Source: Euglena gracilis (lineage: Eukaryota; Euglenida; Euglenophyceae; Euglenales). From it: DNA of 64,000 nucleotides. The position numbers were made by a program, and so were the translations under genes. A model generated the notes under the pieces. The model was not told where the DNA came from and ran no database searches. It worked only from the letters and a program-made list of their open reading frames with translations. This document shows, piece after piece, positions 12,286 to 23,560 of this stretch (positions are counted from its first letter, which is position 1; each line of letters begins with the position of its first letter). Location of the stretch: contig CP154957.1 in NCBI GenBank assembly GCA_039621445.1, forward strand, positions 35,986,696-36,050,695, in the 5' to 3' direction.

Positions 12286-12525
12286 ATGTCTTTGTGCTTC
12301 GCCCTCGGTGTCCCTTCCTCCCTTTTCGGCTTGCCTCGAGGGAGTACGAGAGCAACGGCTCATGGATGGCCCCCCAACACGGATTTTCGGACCTTCAGGA
12401 ATGGTTTCTACAATAATTTCTCCGACTTGCGGGGTGGTCACCTTCCAAACTCAATTAAAATGCCGGCGGCAAGTAACCTCCAAAACAAGACCACCGCCAC
12501 GAACATCAAGAAAGGGAAGAATTTC

Positions 12526-12745
12526 TGAACTCCCTAGGGGAAAACCGACCGAGAGGAAGGGAGCGGACTCCGGGTGCTGAGGGGTTAGTGACAAGGGCGG
12601 AGCACAAGAACACTTTGACACCACTGGCGAGCGAAAGAGATGGTCTCGCAGGGCCTTTTTCGAAGCCCAAGCACAAAAACCTACAAGCACGCGCGCGGGG
12701 TATGGCCTCAAGGAGAAAGTCCGGAGCCTGAGGTGCTGTGCCGAT
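12526..12745. repeat. Diverged second DIRS terminal or ICR-like block
   Basis: This block follows the order of words in the internal complementary region at 11955-12051: a CTCCCT word, a GGAAGGGA-like word, GGGCGGAGCACAAGAACA (versus GGGCGAAGCACAAAGACA) and, further on, GGAGCCTGAGGTG (versus GGAGCCCGAGGTG). I infer an older, related DIRS remnant next to or underneath the newer copy. No ORF remains in it. Confidence 0.35.
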
Positions 12746-13817
12746 GGTGGTCGAAGCCGGTGATTTCAAAATATCTTTTAAATGGGGGGATCCCCCCTGA
12801 GTGATCAGAACCCTCTGAAATTTTGGGTCAGCTTCCCTTCTTTTTAATGAAAACAAAATCACAAGACTCCGGAAAGGCAAGGTAAGTCTCCGGCCGGGTT
12901 TATAAATTTTCTTGCGAAACATTTGTCCATCCCCCCATAAATTGAACAATTGCCCCACCAAAAGCCAAATCAGGCCAAACGCACAGCACCATCCCCTCAC
13001 CGCTCAATTTTCAAAGTATCAGACTCCGGTGCTGGTGATTGGCGGCGCCGTTTTTCTGGTAATATTTGCGCCTCGGAGTGTCCAAAAAATTTTTCCTCAG
13101 ACGTGCGACAAAAAGAAGAAGTGCCGCCTTTGCTGTTTGGGAGACCGTGGGGTTTGGGCCTCCCGCAGACACAGGGTACCACCACCAAAATGAGCCTAAA
13201 ATGTTGGCGCTCTCCTCAAGACGGAGGGTTATGGATGTGCCTCCCCGAAAGCCTTCCAACCTGCAATGATTGAGGAAATTCCCTGTATTTTCGCTCCGTG
13301 CTTGAGAAATTGTCTGGGGTCGAAAATTGGAACTCGGGAAAATAGGGGTAATAAGGGAGGTGGTGTTGGGGCCACCCCCACCCATTCCGGGCCGATTCAC
13401 ACAGCGATAACTGGATGAACAAAACACTGTCTAAACATCACGTTTGGCAGCCCAATTTTGCTTGCATGACGCTGTGGGTTGTACGGGAATCCCCACCAAC
13501 AAAATATGGGTGGTGGGTGACAGTCACCCCCCCCAACCACTCAACCACCAAAATTACACCCGGACTGACTCAACTTTGTTCAGGGTTTAATTTAACATTC
13601 TAACCAGGTGAATGGGGAGTTTGGGGCTTTTGAAAACTGTGGTTTATTTCCGGTGACTGACAGCCCAAACTCAACAAAAAACATGGGTGAAGGTGGAATT
13701 TCCAAATGAAGATATGCATACCTGGGTGTTCATTTCAAAATTTTTTAAATTTGACCAGAATGAATAATGAAACAGAACAAGGTGCAGAAGAGTGATTTCG
13801 AAAGGGTCCTTGTTCCT
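12746..13817. other. Intergenic, no gene seen
   Basis: There is no codon-biased ORF and no clear repeat boundary. The last 200 bases are the 3' flank of the minus-strand RPLP2 gene. Confidence 0.4.
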
Positions 13818-14153
13818 TTAATCGAACAGGCCAAATCCCATGTCTTCATCCTCCTCTTCCTCCTCCTTCTTCTCTTCCTTCTTTGCTGGTGCTGCCTCTG
13901 CGGCAGCAGCAGCAGGTGCCGCAGCAGCCGGTGCAGCAGCACCACCGCCACCTCCCAAGCTCACAGAGCCAATCTTCGACAGACCTTCGGCAATAACCTC
14001 ATTGATATCTTTTCCTTCCAGAGCAGAGATGAGGGAATCCAGTCGCTCCTCGTCGGCCTCGCATTCGCCAGCCTTCAGGACTTCGATGACCTTCTCCTTG
14101 CTGGGTGTAGCACCGCTCAGAGCAACCAAGAGGTAGGCAGCAATGTGCTTCAT
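13818..14153 (-). CDS. RPLP2: 60S acidic ribosomal protein P2
   Basis: An uninterrupted 111-residue frame encoding a stalk protein of the large cytosolic ribosomal subunit. P1/P2 dimers bind P0 and recruit translation GTPases. The N-terminal helical dimerisation domain (about residues 1-65) starts [18 protein letters not shown] and contains [11 protein letters not shown], features of P2 rather than P1. A Gly/Ala-rich hinge (about 70-90), an acidic Lys/Glu stretch and the near-invariant end [11 protein letters not shown] follow. The length matches the family (about 105-115). The start is the only methionine that gives the canonical N-terminus. Just upstream on the minus strand, a pyrimidine-rich TCTTTTGCAG ends about 9 bases before the ATG, suggesting a 5'-UTR intron. 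Confidence 0.95.
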   Translation of the reverse strand: MKHIAAYLLVALSGATPSKEKVIEVLKAGECEADEERLDSLISALEGKDINEVIAEGLSKIGSVSLGGGGGAAAPAAAAPAAAAAEAAPAKKEEKKEEEEEDEDMGFGLFD

Positions 14154-15841
14154 GGCGACCCTTTCTGCAAAAGAAAGGCGTTTTTTTGCAATTAATATTC
14201 ACTCCTCTTACTAGGAGTCCCCTTTCTGGTGTGGGATCCTTTCTGTCCTCCAACGGCCAACGTGTCCAGTGCCGAGCCAACCAGACACGTCGCTCCGAAC
14301 CGAAGACCTCCTCCTTGTAAGCATGAATATGGGAAGCCCACCGCTCCGCAAGGTCCACAGTGAACCAAGCAGCCGCCGAAGCACATACGCATCGCCTAGT
14401 GAAGCGCTTGCTGGGCCCCGAAGAGGTGGGGAGTGCGCGTCACCCGCCCTACTGTAAAGACGTGCGTCTGTCGCCTGCTTAACTAAACACGCAAGGGACT
14501 GTACATAACCCTCCCCATGCTGCTCGACTACGATATACCTCTCACAGCCTTTCCATGCGGTTTCCCTATCTGCACATGGCCTCCCTTCCCGAACACTTAC
14601 AAATCCAGTAGGCAATGCCATTGGTCGGTGGATTCGGTTCGCACCCACCACCACTCTCATGCTGAATGGGGGGTGTTCCCCCTGGACAGGGTGTCCCGTC
14701 CCGGATTTTGGCCAGGCACATGTTTTTGAAAACAAAAGGAAAAATACACACAAATTTGAGTGACATCAAAAAATTTGTGGGTGTTTTTGGGCCATAGTCC
14801 CCCCCCCCGCGTCCCGAACCACCCCCTTTGTGACGTTCATCATGTGTTTCTGTTTTTGGCTTCTCTCATCGGAAAAAAAACTCGCAAGTGGCAACATGAT
14901 GCCGATGTCAAATCAATTGCACGCCAACCCAATACTCCATTCAACGTGAAGGAAGATCACCACCACATCTGCGACAGCACAATCCCCGAGAGGTCCCCAA
15001 GGTAAACTTCAAGGAAGCCACAACAAAACAAACACCAACCGACATCTGACGAGGACTCTCGGCCACCAGGGGGGGGGGGCATTTTGCCGTACCGAGGGGG
15101 TCAGTTCAGGGGGGGCGCACCATGGCGGACAGCCGGAATTTCCCAAAGGAAAATTCATTGGTATGATTCGCATGCCGTGCTGAGGGGGGTGGTGCGGGTC
15201 ACGGGGGGGTCACGGGGGAAGTATGTCACTTTGGAGGTGGTCGGGAGGCGGCATCCATGTTGTTGCATCCCATCACGAGAAGGGCGGCACGCATCCTAAA
15301 ATCGGTGATTTTTGGGCCCAAAAAGTTATCATTTTTGGCCATTTTGGGCCATTTTTGAACAAAAAAATGCCTTTTGGTTTAAAAGTGGTCATTTTGGGGT
15401 GATTTTTATGTCCAAAATTGGTCATTTTTTCATTTTTTTGAAAAGGAATTTTTCAGGATTTTCTTGACATTACATTTTTTGGGATGCATTTTGGGCCATT
15501 TTTGAAAAAATGGCCCAAAATGGCTATTTTTGAAGGGGGGGAAAAATAGCCAAAAAAATCCTGTTTTCATTGCAGAAATGCAGCAATTTCTGACACTTTT
15601 TTTAGGGGACAAGATTTTTGGCCATTTTTGGGTGTGGAGGTGCGTTGGGCGTTAGGTGCCAAAAAGGGGTTTGGTTGTCCAAATGGAAGGTGGGGTGAGG
15701 ACAATTATTTTCTGTTTTTGGGGGGGTTTTCTTCCACGTTTTCCATTTTCCATTTCATGTTTCTCCCCCTTTTTGCGATGAAATTCTTTCCTACTTGCGC
15801 AATCTCCCTTTTGCCAATGTTTTGGGTCAAATTGGCGCCGA
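14154..15841. other. RPLP2 upstream region and repeats, no other gene
   Basis: The first part is the minus-strand 5' flank of RPLP2, with the probable acceptor of a 5'-UTR intron near 14163. A longer minus-strand frame at 14211-14753 lacks recognisable domains and I do not call it. Positions 15045-15300 share words with 16500-16660 and 28349-28420 (GACGAGGACTCTC, CCACCAGG, CATTTTG then CCG). Positions 15300-15620 are rich in GGCCATTTTTGG-type words. Confidence 0.4.
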
Positions 15842-16262
15842 GCGAGAAATTGGTGATGGACTAATTGGTGGTTGCTAGCGACTAGTCGCTAGGGTCGCTA
15901 GCGACTAGTCGCTGGTGACCATTGGTGGTCGGAGCGACTAGTCGCTCCGACCACCAATTTTAAGTCCACCCCCCTTCGAAAAAGTTTTTAAGCCCCCCCC
16001 TCGGAAAAAAATTCATTCAAATTTGCCATGGGGAGCGCAATTCGGCCATCCTTGCCTTCCACACATTGCAAATTAACACCGAAAATTAAACCCCGATTGG
16101 AGGTTTTGGAAGGCATTTGGGTAAAAAATTTTGGATGGGGGCTTAAAAAAATTTTAAAGGGAGGGTAAACTTTAAATTGGTGGTCGGCCCGACCACCAAT
16201 GGTCATTAGACTTGGTCGCTAGCGACCAGTCGTCACCAAAAAGTCCATCACCAATTTCCCGC
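15842..16262. mobile_element. Palindrome-rich MITE-like element
   Basis: Inverted ends of 21 bp with one mismatch: GCGAGAAATTGGTGATGGAC at 15842 and its complement ending at 16262. Inside, the palindrome AGCGACTAGTCGCT occurs repeatedly at the left, and 15922-15957 is a perfect 36-bp palindrome centred on CTAG. A GGTGGTCGGCCCGACCACC palindrome lies near the right end. There is no ORF. No convincing target duplication was seen, so family and exact boundaries are uncertain. Confidence 0.6.
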
Positions 16263-17816
16263 AATGAGCCGGTCAAATTCATACGGCAAAGAAGCGCCAT
16301 TGTTTGGGTCGAAAAATTTTTCACCTCAAATCTTGACATTTCTTTCCATTTTTAGACCATGTCAAGGCAAATTTTCGATGGTTTGAACAAGAAAATTGAT
16401 GAAAAGCGACCAAAAACGCCACCTACATCAAAAAAGCAGGCTGAAATGATGAATGAAAAGAAAGGCTGAAGTGATGAAGGTTGATACATTGTATGAAAAT
16501 CGAAGGCTCAATTCTCGGGTCACGGGTGGGTCACGGGGGGGGGGTCACGGGGGGGGGTCAAGGGGGTAGCACCCCCGAGGGGTGACCAAGGGGGGTCCCC
16601 ATTTTGCCGTGCCGAGGGGATCCGACCACCATGGGGGGGGGGGTGGCTACCGAGCCTCCAACACAGAGACAAACACAAAAGACAAACGGGCTTGGTGCCA
16701 CATATCGAGGATGGGCCCATTTCCCTCCAACCATATAACAATACCTCCGTGCCACCTTGCTGCCTATTGGTTGCAACACACAAGAACCATGCTTGCACCC
16801 TGGTCCCGGTCCCTCGCCACCTGGTTGCCCGACTCTTCACCTCCAAGTGGCCGATCCCCCCCAAAATGGGTCTCTCTCCCGACTGAGCCCCGTCCATGTG
16901 TGGCAATGACTCTAAGTCCAGCATTGCGGCGAAAGAAATATTGAAATATTTCACTTGAAATATTTCATCAATTTTCAGAAATATATTTCCCCCTCGGTGA
17001 AAGATTTGAAATATGGACCCTTCCTGTCAACCAATTTGAATAGGAAAAGCATGAACTTCCTGGGTTGGTGGCAATGATGGCAACGTCCGGGCATGGTGGG
17101 CCGGCCTGTTTTTTTTGACGTTGTTTTTTTGTTTTTTTTTAATTCTAACAATGTTTTTTTTTAAAAAAAACAAAAAAACGCCCAGTGGGTTTTGCATGGA
17201 AAATTTTTTGAGTGCACATTTTCAATGATTTTTGGCAACTTCTGGGTAATTTCTGCCAAAAACTTCCTTCCACAAAAATGAAAAATGTCATAAAATTCCA
17301 TTTTTGTTGCATTTTTGGATGTTTTTGACCATTTTTGGCAGTTTTTGAACTTAGTAGGATTCAAAGTATGGTTTGGGAGTTTCATAACGAGTTTTTTAAT
17401 GAAATTTTCCTTTTGTTTTTTTTTGATGTTTTTTTTAAAAAACACGTTGTTTTGTTTTTTTTTAAAAAAACAAAAAAATTGCCCACTATGCGTCCGGGGA
17501 AGAGGCCACAAGTACAAGTGCTGTGAGTGGGGAGGATTTAGATAGAATTGGGTATTTTTTGAAAGATTGGGAAAATATATTTCATTTCAGAAATGTTTCA
17601 GAAATATTTCGGAAATTTCGTTCTCACTTGGGCCGACTTGTTGTTTTGGAAGGTCCCCTCTGGGACGTTGTCAATTTGTCTCATGCTCATTGGTGTAGAA
17701 ACTGGGTGGAATGGGGGGCGGCCGCCCCCGAGAATTTTTTGAGTCAAACATTTCTGCCCCCCCCCTCCGAGAAAAAGTTACCCTCCAATTTTTTGTTATT
17801 CTCCTTTGCAGATCAA
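16263..17816. other. Gene-free region with T/A-run inverted words
   Basis: No gene seen. The region has GTCACGGGGGG arrays at 16510-16560. Two similar T(9)A(7-8)CAAAAAAA words followed by GCCCA lie near 17150-17195 and 17458-17490; they enclose a TTTTTGG-rich core and may mark another small element. Confidence 0.35.
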
Positions 17817-18029
17817 TAAAAAGTTTTCTCACATTCAGAACTCAACTTTTTGGGGTATTTTTGCTTTTGGACATCGCCACCATCTCGCCACCCTTTGGGC
17901 AGGCAAACAACTCCAAAACTCATGGGTCGGAGGGGGGACGAAAGTCTTCCTTTTTTTCAATTTGGGGTTGTTTGTGAATATATCCACTGCTGTCGCTGCC
18001 CTTCGGGCGGCAACAGGAAACATGTATCT
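17817..18029 (+). repeat. Inverted repeat arm (partner 20213-20460)
   Basis: About 210 bp matching the reverse complement of 20213-20460: shared words include AAAACTCATGGGT, TTTTTTCAATTTGGGG, CTTCGGGCGGCAACAGGAAA and AACTCAACTTT. It carries the hairpin GCTGCCCTTCGGGCGGC. The two arms enclose about 2.2 kb with no identifiable gene. Confidence 0.6.
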
Positions 18030-20212
18030 TAAACCGGCGTTTGGGACGCCGGGTTCAGGACAGAACCGGCGTCCCCCCCCACAGGTTTTCCGGACGCCGG
18101 TTCTGTCCAAAACCGGCGTCCGTTTTGTCATTCCTAAAAATGTCATAAAAAGTGCCCCAAAATGGCTCTGAGGTCCTTATATGACTGTTTTAACCATGTA
18201 GCACAATGAAATTTGCCATTTGGGGACCAGTGGGGTGGATATCCAACTTTGGGGGGGTGATCCCCATGTCCCCCCCGTGTCCCCCTGTGTCCCACACTTG
18301 ACCCCTCCCCGGACTGAGCGGCAACCCAAAGCCTTTCACTTTTGCTTTGCATTCCTACTGCAGCAACTCGGCCCCAAAGGCCCCAACCCCCCCCCTGTGT
18401 CCCCCATGTCCCCCCGCGTCCCGCCCCACCCCCTTGGTGAAAATTGGCCCTGTTTTGGAAGCGGAGTACCGTGCAGCGTGGAAAAATCTGATGACCACCG
18501 CTTGTCGTCTGTTGAAAAGAGCTTTCGATTGAGGGGTAACTTGTAGCCCGAGATACGCTCGCGATCGTCGGATCGGCCAGAATCTGAGTCGAAATTTGTT
18601 GTGATTTTTGGTGCTGTTTGCTTTAAGATGCTTAATAAACCACACAGAAACGAGTTTTCTCTTCGGATCGACGACCTGAGGGGTCTAGGGGGGCTCTAGG
18701 CCGGTAGACTGGGGGGGGTAGTGGGTGGTCGGCCGACTAAACCCCCCTCCCACTTAATAACCCCCCCTTATAACCCCCCCCTACTTATAAAACCCCCCCT
18801 CAAGCCGACCAACCAAACCGGGACTTATAACCCCCCCCCCCCTAGGGAAGTAAAACGACGGCTGCCGGGGACTGTTTTGTTCGGTCGCAAGCCAACCAAA
18901 AACTGATTTTTTGGCAATTTTTTGACACCGTCCATCGTCAAAAAATGCCACTTTTGTCCAAATTTGGCAAAAATTGTCAATTTGTGGGGGTTTCGGATTT
19001 TCACCAACGATAGCATTGCGACGTAAGTTTCGCTTGTAACTTACGCGTAACTTACGGCGTAATTCATTTTTTAATTTCCGCCGTGTAATTTATGTTCTGC
19101 TTTTTTTCCAGAAATTTCAGACCGTTTCTCCCTTTTTTGTGTGCAACGCACCTTTTTAAAATTGGGTTTATGTGTTGTTGTCATTCAATGTGAGAAAAAA
19201 CAAGTCAAAGGTCACTGCAAAATAAAAATGCAGTTCAAGGTTGTTTTTTTTACAGCCAAAAAGGGGGACTATTTTTTGGACCCGAAGGCAGCAACCCGCC
19301 TGAAAAGGTGCATTGGCTTGGATGAATTCCAAAAAAAAGTGGCGGCGTACTTAATCGGCGCGGTCTCGCCCCTCAAAGGAAAAAGCGGTGTGACCTCTTG
19401 TGTTTCGAACCCACGACCATACCATCATAAGACATGCTCCGCCACTATGTTAACCTGGTCACTCTGTATGCATTTATCATGGACTTTTATCAAAATTTCT
19501 TAAAGAATGTCATTTTGGCCATTTTTTTTGCCAAATAAGTGCTCTTGTAGTGAATGAAGTTAACTTCACCCAATTTACCTTAACCAAAATTAACTTACCC
19601 TCACTCCCCTCAAAATGTCCCCCCCAAACGTGGCCATTTTTTTGGCAAATTTTGGTTTATCCCCTCAAAGGGTTTACCCCTCATTTTCCTTCGACACCAA
19701 AGGCGACAAAGGCCAACATTTGACCTCCCCTCCAAAGCAGGGGTGTAGAAGTATTTTTTTCTCGGGGGGGGGGGGCGAGATCCTTGACAAATGCCTTATT
19801 GTAACCATTGTTTTTTTGCCACCCAAAGGGCGGCAGGGTTTTTTTGAAAGATGGCATTGAATGTGACCAAAAATGTGGGAATCTTTGACATCATGGCGCA
19901 ATCCACCACAATTTCGACTTTCAAGCCGCCCAATGGGCGGCAAGCGACGGTGATGCCTTTTGTGTTTGGGGATTTCAAAAAGAGGGATTTCAAAAAGAGT
20001 GCAAAATGCGGAAAAGAGACGGTAAGGTATTGAGAGTTCCCTCCCAAAACCCGCCCCCTCCGAGATATATTGCATGGAACAAAAAAAATGTATTGCTGCC
20101 CGAAGGGCGGCTGGACGGTAATGCATTTTCCCCAAAAGCTGCCCCCAAAAAGAGCCAAATTTGCAACAGAAATGGTGTGCTGTTTAAAATTTTGAGTTTA
20201 GAGGCCAAGTCA
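18030..20212. other. Sequence between inverted arms, no gene seen
   Basis: It contains an inverted pair of about 25 bp around GACGCCGGTTCTG / CAGAACCGGCGTC near 18040-18120, the C-run repeat copy at 18715-18990, TAACTTACG-type palindromic words near 19020-19065, and three GCCGCCC-type hairpins at 19817, 19924 and 20096. A tRNA-like B-box word on the minus strand near 19410 is not enough for a tRNA call. No coding ORF. Confidence 0.4.
18715..18990 (-). repeat. Dispersed repeat with TTATAA-C-run ends (copy 2)
   Basis: The reverse complement matches 725-1025, including CAGTTTTTGG, AAATGGCATTTTT-like words and the GGTTTGGTTGGTCGGC end. The plus strand shows three ACTTATAAC-C-run modules at 18755-18845. 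Confidence 0.5.
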
Positions 20213-20460
20213 AGGTGCATGTTTCCTGTTGCCGCCCGAAGGGCGGCGAGACAGTAGTGAGACACTCACAAACAATACCCCCAAATTGAAAAAAATGAAG
20301 ATTTCCGCCCCCTCCAACCCATGAGTTTTGGGGTTGTTTTGGCCGCCCGAAGGGCGGCGAGGCGGTAGCGACCTCCAACAGCAATAACTCCAAAAAGTTC
20401 AAGGAAAGTTGAGTTTTTAATGTGATAAATTGAAAAGCACAAAGGATGTGGTGAGAAAAT
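20213..20460 (-). repeat. Inverted repeat arm (partner 17817-18029)
   Basis: Inverted counterpart of 17817-18029, slightly longer by internal insertions near 20410-20450. It contains two copies of the hairpin GCCGCCCGAAGGGCGGC, at 20230 and 20342. Confidence 0.6.
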
Positions 20461-22040
20461 TGCACACATTCCAAAAAATTTCTTTCTTTCCAAAATCTGG
20501 GGGGGGCGACCGTCCCCCCCGACCCCCCACTTCTACACCTATGCTCCAAAGTGCCCCCCCCCCCTGGAGTGTCCATTTGGGTCCCACGATGCCCGGAGAG
20601 TGAGGGTACACAATGGCCATTTTGGCAAATTTGTTTCCCCCCCTGGGACGTTTCGGGGCCCAAATATTGTGAACACAGTTTTCCAGGTCGGAGTCAGTTA
20701 GGTCAAAGTTTGTGTTTTGAAACACAAACTTGACCAAAGCCATGTTGCTATAAGCACAGCCTTAAACCCAGATGGAAGCCAAAAAACCATAGGGGCGACA
20801 GCAGTACAGTTGGGGTTTTTTGGGGCCCCCTCCCCCCCCTGTACAGTTGGGATTTTTGGGACCCCCCCCTAGTGCCGACCCCCCGGAGACAGATGAAAAT
20901 TTTGACACCAAAAATGGCCTTTTTAGACCAAAAAAAGGCCTTAAAAATTTTTCCCCGCGCCTTCGGCGCCGGTTTTTGGCCGATTTTTGAGGGGGGGGTG
21001 GCAGTACAGTTGGGACCCCAGGACCCCCCCCCTGTGTTGAGACAGTACAGCAAAAAGTGCCAAAAAATGCAAAAAAAACTGACCTCGGGACCCCCCTGCC
21101 AAAGCTCCATAGTGAAATTAAGTTAGTTAAGCTAACGTCACTGAGGCAGATGAGGGGGAGGGTTTCCGCCCCCCCTGATGAATTTCACCATAGTTTCAAA
21201 CAGTAAACTTCATGGGGGGAGGGTCAAAATGCAAGGAATGACTGAGGAAGGAAAGAGGGGTCCTGGGGTGTTTGATTTTTTTTAAATTTCATAACTTTCA
21301 TAAATTTCAAAAATTACCGTAAGTTACGGTAAGTTACGGACGGGTGTGTAATTTATAAAGAATAAATTACGCAAAATTTGCAATGCTAACCAACAATTCC
21401 GGGACTTATAACCCCCCCCCTACCTATAAACCCCCCCTTTGGCTGACCAAGCAAACCGGATCCATTAAACCCCGGGGGGTTTATAAGTGGGAGCATGGGT
21501 GTAGGAACAATTTTTCCCTGGGGGGGGGGGGGCGAGCCAAAAAAATTTTCTTGGCACAACCCAAAATGAATTTTTCTCTGTCCTCTTAGCCCCAAAGGGG
21601 CCGAGACGCTAACGTCTCTTTGAAGCCCAATGGAGCCCAGGTACAGGGGGGAGGGGGGGTCCCGGACCCCCCTGTTCACTTCTGAACTGAACTGGACATG
21701 TTGACTTCCCGGAGGGGGGGAGGGGGGTCCGGCGCCGAAGGTTGGTGTTCGTTCCGAAGTTCCGAAGCTTCGAAGTTTGTTGTTCCGTTTGTGGCGAGAC
21801 GTATCATTTTGTGTGTGCTGAGTTGCGTCGCGCGCCGAAAAAAGCGTGGATTTGTCAGGGTTGTCGTTGAGTTATCCGTCCTGTTGCTCCTCTGACCATG
21901 CCGAAAGGCATCGCGAGAATGTGGTTTAGTTTGCCGCGTGTCAGTTCCCTATGCCACCTCTTGCATTCCTGCCCCCACCCCTGAAGTTCTCCAGGTTCGC
22001 CATTTGTTTCACATCCTCTTCCCTACTGCGTAAATGTTTT
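20461..22040. other. Gene-free repeat-rich region
   Basis: It includes three direct CAGTACAGTTGGG words between 20806 and 21013 associated with C-runs, TTACGGTAAGTTACGG words near 21320, a third copy of the TTATAA-C-run repeat at 21395-21500, and a G-run word GGGGCGAG also seen at 19770. No gene seen. Confidence 0.4.
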
Positions 22041-22059
22041 TCCTTTTTTTTGATGTAAA

Positions 22060-22375
22060 ACTCCGTCCACGGCTGCCGTCTGTGCACCCGTGAACCGACC
22101 ACGGGTGCGCATATGTGAAAACGGGGTCCGTTCACGGGTGCCGTAGTGCGCACCCGTGAACGCACCCCGTTTCCTCACGCGAGGAAGCCCGTGAACTTTT
22201 GGCTGCAGCCACATCCGTGTCACTGTAACCGTGAATAGAGGCCCGGCGCCTGCCCTGTTTTTCGTGGGTGTGAACACGGAAAACAGGGCATATTTTCAAT
22301 TCACGAAAATATGCCCTGTTTTTCGTGAATAGGTATTCACGAAAAACAGGGCATATTTTCGTGAATACGAATTTT
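22060..22375. repeat. Hairpin field: CACGGGTGCGCAC and ACAGGGCATATTTTC words
   Basis: The first part (22060-22200) has inverted words GTTCACGGGTGC and GCACCCGTGAAC, forming several stems. The second part (22220-22370) has GAAAATATGCCCTGTTTTTC and its complement repeated, again foldable. The second part recurs inverted at 23333-23560 and the first recurs inverted at 24075-24260. Confidence 0.6.
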
Positions 22376-23332
22376 ACTAAAATGAACCCCAAAAACCTGT
22401 CAATCCCATCAATCGAAAGCTCTTCTCAAGGGCTTTTGACAGATGGCCACAGGATTCAGCAATAATGCACACGGCACTTATTTTCAGTGATTCCAAACTT
22501 ATTTTCGTGTATTCCAAAATTCGACATCCTAATTTCTGAAATCCCACACCTCAGGTGCCATACGGCATATCAATCGAAAGCTCTCCCCATGAGCTTTCAT
22601 TCATTCATACCCTCAGAACTCAGCCACACTGCACAGCGCCCTAAAAATTGCCGATCGCAATGTTCCGGCCCTTTTCGCAAATCCCAAAACCCACTGTTCA
22701 CCTGCCATGTTTCCCCTTGATCGATGGCCCTTCTCAAGGGCTTTCAGCAGATGGCCTTAGATTCCAGCCGTGCTGCATGGTACTCTATTTCAGAAATTCC
22801 CCAAATTTGGCCAAATGGAAAGTGTTGCACAAAATACCACAATTTCTGGCCAAATACCCCCCAAAAAACTGCTCAGATATGATTGCCACATGTCTAAAAA
22901 CCATTTTGGACACTTTTTGGCACTTTTCATTTTGGGTCCCCTGGACGCCGTCTTCCCGCCCGAACCAACCAGACAAGCGTTGGACGCCGGTTCGGGCGTG
23001 AAGCCAGAGCCCCAATACACGGTTTGGGGGTTGTGGCAACATTCGGTCCATGGTGTTTGTGGCTTTCTTCGCCATTTTTGCAAGAGCAGACCGAGGAACA
23101 ACACAAGCAATGTGGATAAAATACCGACCCTCTGTTATCCGTTAGGCTCTAAAGCGAATATCGGCGTCAGGCCAAGCATTGTGGGGGCCTTTGGGGGGGA
23201 CCGGGCGCCTTCGGCGCCCGGTCCCCCCCCCCCCCAAAGTGCCCCCCAATTACTTGGCCCAACGCCCATTTCTCGTTTTCCAGGACCAGCGGTGCTATGT
23301 GGGTATGATTCGGGTCATTTGGACACCATTTC

Positions 23333-23560
23333 TACAGACCTGTTTCTATTCACAAAAAACAGGGCATATTTTCAATTCACGAAAATATGCCCTGTTTTCC
23401 GTGAATAGGTATTCACGAAAAACAGGGCATATTTTCGTGAATAGGATTTTTGGGGAAAAAATGGCAAAAAAATGCCCGAAAACCTGGCGTGAAGCACACC
23501 AACGAAAAACAGGGCAGGCGCCGGGCCTTTCTATTCACGGTTACAGAAAAATCGTGGGCT
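23333..23560. repeat. Inverted copy of 22220-22370 hairpin field
   Basis: The reverse complement starts CTGTAACCGTGAATAGA and includes GGCCCGGCGCCTGCCCTG, as at 22220-22260, then the CATATTTTCGTGAAT hairpins. The two fields therefore flank 22375-23333 as inverted ends. Confidence 0.6.

Larger units (their letters stand above)
9314..12351 (+). mobile_element. Compact DIRS-like tyrosine-recombinase retrotransposon
   Basis: Inverted terminal repeats of about 100 bp lie at 9341-9440 and 12189-12285, differing mainly at a short GAAAAAAG/GAGGCG patch. An internal complementary region at 11946-12051 is split in two: 11946-11982 is complementary to the left terminus (9314-9350), and 11980-12051 to the right terminus (about 12280-12351). 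The two halves share the trinucleotide TCT, placing AGA at both ends (9314-9316, 12349-12351). This arrangement is diagnostic of DIRS retrotransposons, which replicate through a circle and integrate by tyrosine recombinase without target duplication. At about 3.04 kb it is short for the group. Gag and most of the reverse transcriptase are missing, and stops at 9768 and 9834 interrupt the 5' frame, while RNase H and recombinase frames stay open. Confidence 0.85.

Noticed and set aside
14211-14753. 180-codon minus-strand ORF upstream of RPLP2
   Set aside because: No recognisable domain, and it overlaps the probable 5'-UTR intron and promoter of RPLP2.
19370-19470. tRNA-like sequence on the minus strand (GGGTTCGAAAC word)
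   Set aside because: A B-box-like word is present, but the T stem does not pair beyond three bases and no acceptor or anticodon stem fits. At best it is a tRNA-derived repeat fragment.
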